Position numbers and translations under genes: made by a program | Notes under the pieces: generated by a model | What the model saw: only the letters and a program-made list of their open reading frames with translations | What the model was told of the DNA's origin: nothing | The model's database searches: none | Shown: positions 59,738 to 64,000 of the stretch, piece by piece | Layout: the number at the start of each line of letters is the position of its first letter | Numbering within the stretch: position 1 is the first letter of the stretch | Assembly (NCBI RefSeq): GCF_022682495.2 | Contig: NC_071398.1 | Coordinates: forward strand, 30,135,426-30,199,425 | Direction: 5' to 3' | Length of the DNA: 64,000 bases | Origin: Desmodus rotundus | Taxonomy: Eukaryota; Chordata; Mammalia; Chiroptera; Phyllostomidae

Positions 59738-60345
59738 GGCAGGTTGAATTGCGTCCCTCCAAACAGATGTACTTACCGTATTTTTCGGACTATAAAACAC
59801 ACCTGAACATAAGACGCGCCTAGGTTTTAGAGGAGGAAAATAGGAAAAAAAAACCCACTCCACCGCCGCCAGAGCCAGGTAAACTAGATTCAGACTATAA
59901 GACGCACTCCCATTTTCCTCACAAATTTGTGGGGAGAAAGTGCGTCTTATAGTCTGAAAAATACAGTAAGTCCTAATCCCTGTTACCTGTGGATGTATCC
60001 TGATTTGGAAATAAGGTCTTCACAGATGCCATCAAGTCAAGATGAAGTCATTCAAACTGGATTAGATGAGCCCTAAATCCAATGTCCTTATAAGAAGAGA
60101 CACAGAGACAGACACACAGACATGTGATGACTGAGGCAGAAACCGGAGGGATGCAGCCAGAAGCCAAAGCATGCCAAAGATTTCTGGCCACTACCAGAAG
60201 CTGGAAGAGGCAAGAAGGATCCTGCCTTAGACTTTTCAAAAGGAGTGAGGCCCCGCCCACACCTTGATCTCAGACTTCTGGCCTGCAGAAAGTGAGAGAA
60301 CAGATTTCTGTTGTTTTAAGCCTGAGATTTATGATCCTTTGTTAG
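59738..60345 (+). repeat. MLT1-type LTR interrupted by a MITE
   Basis: A plus-strand MLT1: 'caggttgaattgcgtccctc' (59740-59759), then after the 59776-59966 insert 'tcctaatccctgttacctg', 'gatttggaaataaggtcttc' (60001-60020) and 'ttgttttaagcctgagattt' (60312-60331). The MITE lies between 'gatgtact' and 'agtcctaat', which join to give normal MLT1 sequence. Confidence 0.8.
59776..59966 (+). mobile_element. 191-bp TA-flanked MITE with an internal hairpin
   Basis: Ends are inverted: 'ccgtatttttcggactataa' (59776-59795) against the complement of 'ttatagtctgaaaaatacag' (59947-59966). TA dinucleotides (59774-59775 and 59967-59968) flank it, which points to a Tc1/mariner-type mechanism. The right half is a perfect 18-bp inverted repeat, CAGACTATAAGACGCACT (59891-59908) and its complement (59939-59956), around a 30-base loop. 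It encodes no protein. Confidence 0.85.
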
Positions 60346-60592
60346 GGCAGCCCCAGGGAGCTTCCTCAGAGGGTGTGCACAGGAGTTGGAAGGAGGCAGG
60401 CCTGGCCCTGGCTCCTGGCTCTTTTTCTCTGAGAACTGGCTTGGCAGTGGGGGAGCACGTGGTTCCTGCCCAGTCTCAGAGCACAACTCTGCTCTGCTCC
60501 TGCACGCTGACCTCTTCTCAGGAACGCGTGTCCCTCCCTGGCCCTTGCTTGCTCTGAGGACACACCTGAGGTACTGCTTCAGGCAGAGGTAT
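60346..60592. other. Spacer between MLT1 and LTR-like unit
   Basis: No recognisable gene or repeat. Confidence 0.4.
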
Positions 60593-61543
60593 TGTTACAG
60601 AGCAGGGGCGGGGGGTGGTTCCTTCACGATAAATTATTACAGAAAGGATTCCCCCTTTCTGTCTCTGGAGGTTCCTTCCCCTACGCCCACCTGCTAGGTT
60701 CGCAATGCCCGCCGCCAGAGGAAAGACGTCTCTCAATGCCAGAGACTGGTGAAAAGGAAAGGAATTGTTTATTTAAATGTTACACAAACTTAGAATAATG
60801 ACCTAATGTCTTCAACAAGATACTAAAGTCCTCTAGAATACCCACAGATGCACAGTCCTTCCCTCTCCCTGTGCCCAGTCTGGGGTACCGTGTCTCAGGA
60901 AAAGAAGTAGAAGTCCGTGATTCAGGCTCCGGGCACCATCAGCTGTGTGGCTGCTGCAATCTCCAGTTAATCCAAAGCCATGTGGCACCTTCTCATGGCC
61001 CACCAGCAAGAGTCCTCTCTCCCCTTTCTCTATGGCTGCAAAGCCTCTCCTGCTGCCTAAGCTGTGTGGCAAGAAGAAGCACCCCAAAACCTCGTGGTCC
61101 TCTCTACTCTCCTTCAGAACCGCGTGGTCCTTTTCCCCACTTCAGAACCACATGGACCTCTATCTATCTACTTGCTTCAGAGCCTCGTGGTGCTCCCATT
61201 TACTTCAGAGCCACATGGTCTACTCTTTTCTCCCCCAAAACCTTGTGGTCCTCCTCCTTCTATGGCTGCCGCGCCTAGGTTTAAATCCCAGCACCCATCT
61301 TCCTTTGCAGCCCCATTTCCGACTCCTCCTACAGTCAGCTACACCTGCCAGCATCCCCGTATTCTTCCAGCTTTATTGGGCTGCCATAGTAAGTCCGGGC
61401 AGGTGTGGCCCCATGGCATGGAGCCAATCATCTCCAAGCTCTCACGCAGGCCCTGTAACCAGGGGGAGTTGCTTCCTAGACCCATCTTGGGTGGAAGTCA
61501 CTCCCATCTCCCTGGCTCAAAGCAGGGCCACAGCTATTTAACA
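60593..61543 (-). mobile_element. LTR-like unit, minus strand, with internal minisatellite
   Basis: Read on the minus strand it starts TGTTAAATAGCTG (61543) and ends CTCTGTAACA (60593), so the ends are TGTTA...TAACA. It contains AATAAA on that strand at about 60770, a TATA-like 'gatttaaacc' (complement near 61281) and a minisatellite between 61082 and 61258. The order U3-R-U5 is plausible, but no flanking duplication was found (GGTAT against CATCC), so the boundaries are unsure. It may be a solo LTR whose duplications have decayed, or another kind of repeat. No retroviral gene sequence adjoins it. Confidence 0.5.
61082..61258 (-). repeat. Imperfect minisatellite, six units of 28-36 bp
   Basis: Motifs such as 'cttcagaaccgcgtggtcct' (61110-61129), 'cttcagaaccacatggacct' (61140-61159), 'cttcagagcctcgtggtgct' (61176-61195) and 'cttcagagccacatggtcta' (61203-61222) recur at uneven spacing. 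On the minus strand they read as ACCACNNGGTTCTGAAG-type units. Confidence 0.75.
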
Positions 61544-61784
61544 CATCCATGAAACCAGTTAAAGGTTATAGATATGTTAAATGACTGTGCCAGGGGTTAG
61601 CTGCAAAGCTCTTGCTACCCAAAACAGCTCTGAATGGCCCTGTTCCATGTGTCCCATCCCCCCTGGCTCAGGCCTGTGGGGGTGAAGACATCCTACATAC
61701 ATTTTTCTAATATTTCCTGGACACCCTGAGTCCTGGACCCCATTACAAATTCCTTCTTGGGGCCCTCCTCTTGGCTGCACCCTG

Positions 61785-61985
61785 CTTCAGTATGGTGAAG
61801 AATCCTGCCTCTGCTACTCACGGCATGAGAGGGGACACTCCCTCCAAGCCTCAGTTTTCTCATCTGTAAGAGGAGCCAGTAATACACAGGGTTGTTGTGA
61901 GGATGGCATCAGACATAGCCTGTCCAGCACATGTATAGAAGGGGCTCAGTAGTTGCTCGGTAACTATTGTAAGTATTAAGTGTTT
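61785..61985 (+). repeat. MIR SINE
   Basis: 'aagcctcagttttctcatct' (61846-61865) and 'agaaggggctcagtagttgc' (61937-61956) follow the MIR order. Confidence 0.75.
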
Positions 61986-63099
61986 TTCAAAACAATAGAT
62001 AAGTGAAAAGAGACTACCGACTCCTTGATTTCCTCTTGACAGTGACTTAGCCCCAGAACTGGGAAGCAGGTGGAGGAGCTGGTGGGAGGACCATACCCCA
62101 GGAGAGCATTAGGCTCCGACCCAGCACTTACTCACATGGAGAGAGTTTTGCAGGAGAGCTCAGGGGGGAAAGTCCACCTGCAAGTAGGAGTCATGTGCAA
62201 CAGGCTTTTAGAGCTCACATGCAGTTTACAGGTTAAAACCCAGAATTTGAGAGAAAACAGAAGTTCCACTCTTGAGCTTTGGGAACAGACAAACAGAGGC
62301 TGCAGGGTTCTCAGCGGGACATGAGCACTTCGGGGGCATCGGATCCAACTGGAAGGTCGGGTGGAATGCAGGCACACACTGGAACACAGGACTTTCTGGC
62401 AATACGTGGCAGAGACTCAGTTTAGAGACTGACCTTCTCGGTGCCCCTGCGGTAACGTATATTCATGCCGCTGAGCATAAGGACTGGCCACAGACCTTTG
62501 CCAACAGCAAGTGCTGGCAGTAGTGAGCAGAGACTGGGCCTGCAACAAGGGGGAGGGCACCAACTGGAGACCCTGGGGCCCAGGTCCACATCTCCCTTGC
62601 ACTGTGGGCCTGCCTGGTCTGGCCCTTGGATCTTTGCCTACAACTGGAAGAATTTGCTCCCATTTGTGGGAGAACTGGACAGCAGAAGCCACAGTTCTGA
62701 GAGAATGTTGAAGGCAGATTTTTGTTGCTTTTTTTTAGGTTAGATATTTCCGTGGGACTCAAATGGGGGCCACTCTATCCTGATGTCAGTGGATACACAG
62801 ACCTTTAGAAATAAGCAGTGATTCTTGTTTGACTCTGCACTCACGTAGATTTTCAGTTTAGGGGGTTTGGCTGTTTTAAATGAGCAACCAATCATGTGCC
62901 TGAAGGTCCCTGTGCACCTTTTCTGTAGACAGTCAAGAAATCTAGGGAACTGGAGAACGTTCTTAGATACAGAAGGCACTTCAGGCGTAAAGATGTTGCT
63001 TTTAGTGTTACTTGCCAGTGAAAATGTTGGAAACAATGAGCATGTCCAAGGCTAGGAGACAAAACAAGCAATGCTGCTTCCTTTAGATGGGACACGGGT
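61986..63099. other. Intergenic stretch, nothing recognised
   Basis: No gene. Frames of 80-99 codons on both strands over 62070-62762 have no domain. Confidence 0.4.
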
Positions 63100-63430
63100 C
63101 AATTGGAGCAGTGGGTAGATGTGTTAACTTGGGTCTGACCCGTGGTCTAGCAGTTCACGTCCCAGAATGTCTCTCAAAGACACGCACAAGGGAGAGTACA
63201 CTGAAGTGTTATAATCACTGTGAAAAACTCGGAAACCACCTCACTGTCCAGCAGAGACTTGGGTGAAGAAGCAGCTGATCTTGGAGAGAATGGAATTCAA
63301 TCTTTGCATCAGAAACAGATGGGCAGGTTCAAGGAATTTAGTGAAGGGACAATTTATAACGATGTGGATAGGGTTACAGAAGATTAACAAAGGAAGTGGA
63401 AGTAGCTCAGGTTTGGTAAGGGGGAGCCCT
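63100..63430 (+). repeat. Old L1M 3' fragment
   Basis: 'aactcggaaaccacctcact' (63227-63246) and 'gaagaagcagctgatctt' resemble L1M 3'UTR text on the plus strand. Weak. Confidence 0.45.
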
Positions 63431-64000
63431 TAGCGCCTCTAGGCCTTCAGGCAGGAATGCAGCCACTGCCCACCCATGGGGAGCAGAGTGAGGGGCACAG
63501 CCAGCGTGGAGAGGCCTGCAGGACAGCGGGGTCATGTCAGAAAGGCAGCCACAGCACTCAGAACTGCGTCTGTGTGTATCTAAAACCCTGATTTAGTGCC
63601 CTTGTTTTCCTAATTTCACTGAAGATATGACTATAAAATGAAATAAGAATATTGCATAAATATATGTAATATACCTGTGAATATATGTATATGTAATGAA
63701 AAATATCTGTACAGCAAGCACATATGTAGATATGATCTTAAGTTTGTAATTAAGTAAACAAATTAATTGATATAGAGGTTTTAAGACAAATCATGCCCTG
63801 GTTATGTGAGCACAAGGAGTTAGCAGCGGCACCCCCTGGGTGTTGAGGTTAAGGGCGATATTATTTTCCTCTGTCTCCTCATTAGACTTTTTATTTTCTG
63901 AATATTTGGCAATGAGCATGTACTGCTCTTATAATGAGAAAAGTAGGTATTTTGCAATAAATACATAAATAAATGTTGCAAGGAAAAGCAGTGCTTCCCA
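63431..64000. other. AT-rich intergenic end of window
   Basis: 'gaagatatgactataaaatg' (63622-63641) and (TA)-rich text follow. An old L1-like tail is possible. The window ends inside non-coding sequence. Confidence 0.4.

Noticed and set aside
60945..61541. 198-codon and 162-codon frames over the minisatellite
   Set aside because: They run through an LTR-like repeat and repeat the same HGPL/VVL-type stretch because of the minisatellite.

Overview
This is a mammalian nuclear window, almost certainly from a bat of the suborder Yangochiroptera. The evidence is the repeat content: tRNA-derived SINEs of the VES type, each with short target-site duplications, plus an L1 lineage with a typical bat 3' end, mariner copies and a bat-type non-autonomous hAT element. 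The remaining repeats (MIR, MLT1, MER2, MER5A, L1M) are common to all placental mammals.

The only protein-coding gene I can support is on the minus strand at the left edge. It is the first coding exon of ZCCHC14 (4221-4775), with its splice donor, part of intron 1 (1-4220), and a CpG-island promoter and 5' leader (about 4180-5690). The leader holds triplet repeats and two ATG-initiated upstream ORFs. The promoter has a TCTCGCGA box, a GC box and two CCAAT boxes that point towards the gene. In human the next gene upstream of ZCCHC14 is JPH3, roughly 100 kb away. Bases 5700-64000 therefore look like the ZCCHC14-JPH3 intergenic interval, and I found no intact gene there. The longest open frames in it are antisense to repeats or lack any recognisable domain.

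The intergenic part is a nested set of transposable elements. Four copies (11233-13199, 18016-19963, 22897-24905, 42945-44855) belong to a 'half-L1' (HAL1-type) family: a 5'UTR, ORF1 and a 3'UTR of L1 with no ORF2, each flanked by target-site duplications. Three of the four carry the ORF1 frame break at the same place, so their source was probably already broken when it spread. Two mariner copies (29591-30234 and 47249-47924) share one internal deletion. A different mariner lies at 30701-31279 and another at 140-662. A 191-bp TA-flanked MITE sits inside an MLT1 LTR (59738-60345). A solo LTR with a perfect 5-bp duplication is at 59069-59635. A longer, minus-strand LTR-like unit with an internal minisatellite is at about 60593-61543.

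Two non-repeat observations stand out. A broken copy of part of the last exon of an RGK-family GTPase gene, probably RRAD, lies at 15846-16031 behind what looks like a splice acceptor. A MEF2-type site and a palindromic RFX X-box lie about 30 bp apart near 50.6 kb. All family assignments come from pattern recognition and memory, since no database search was possible; old-repeat boundaries are approximate.
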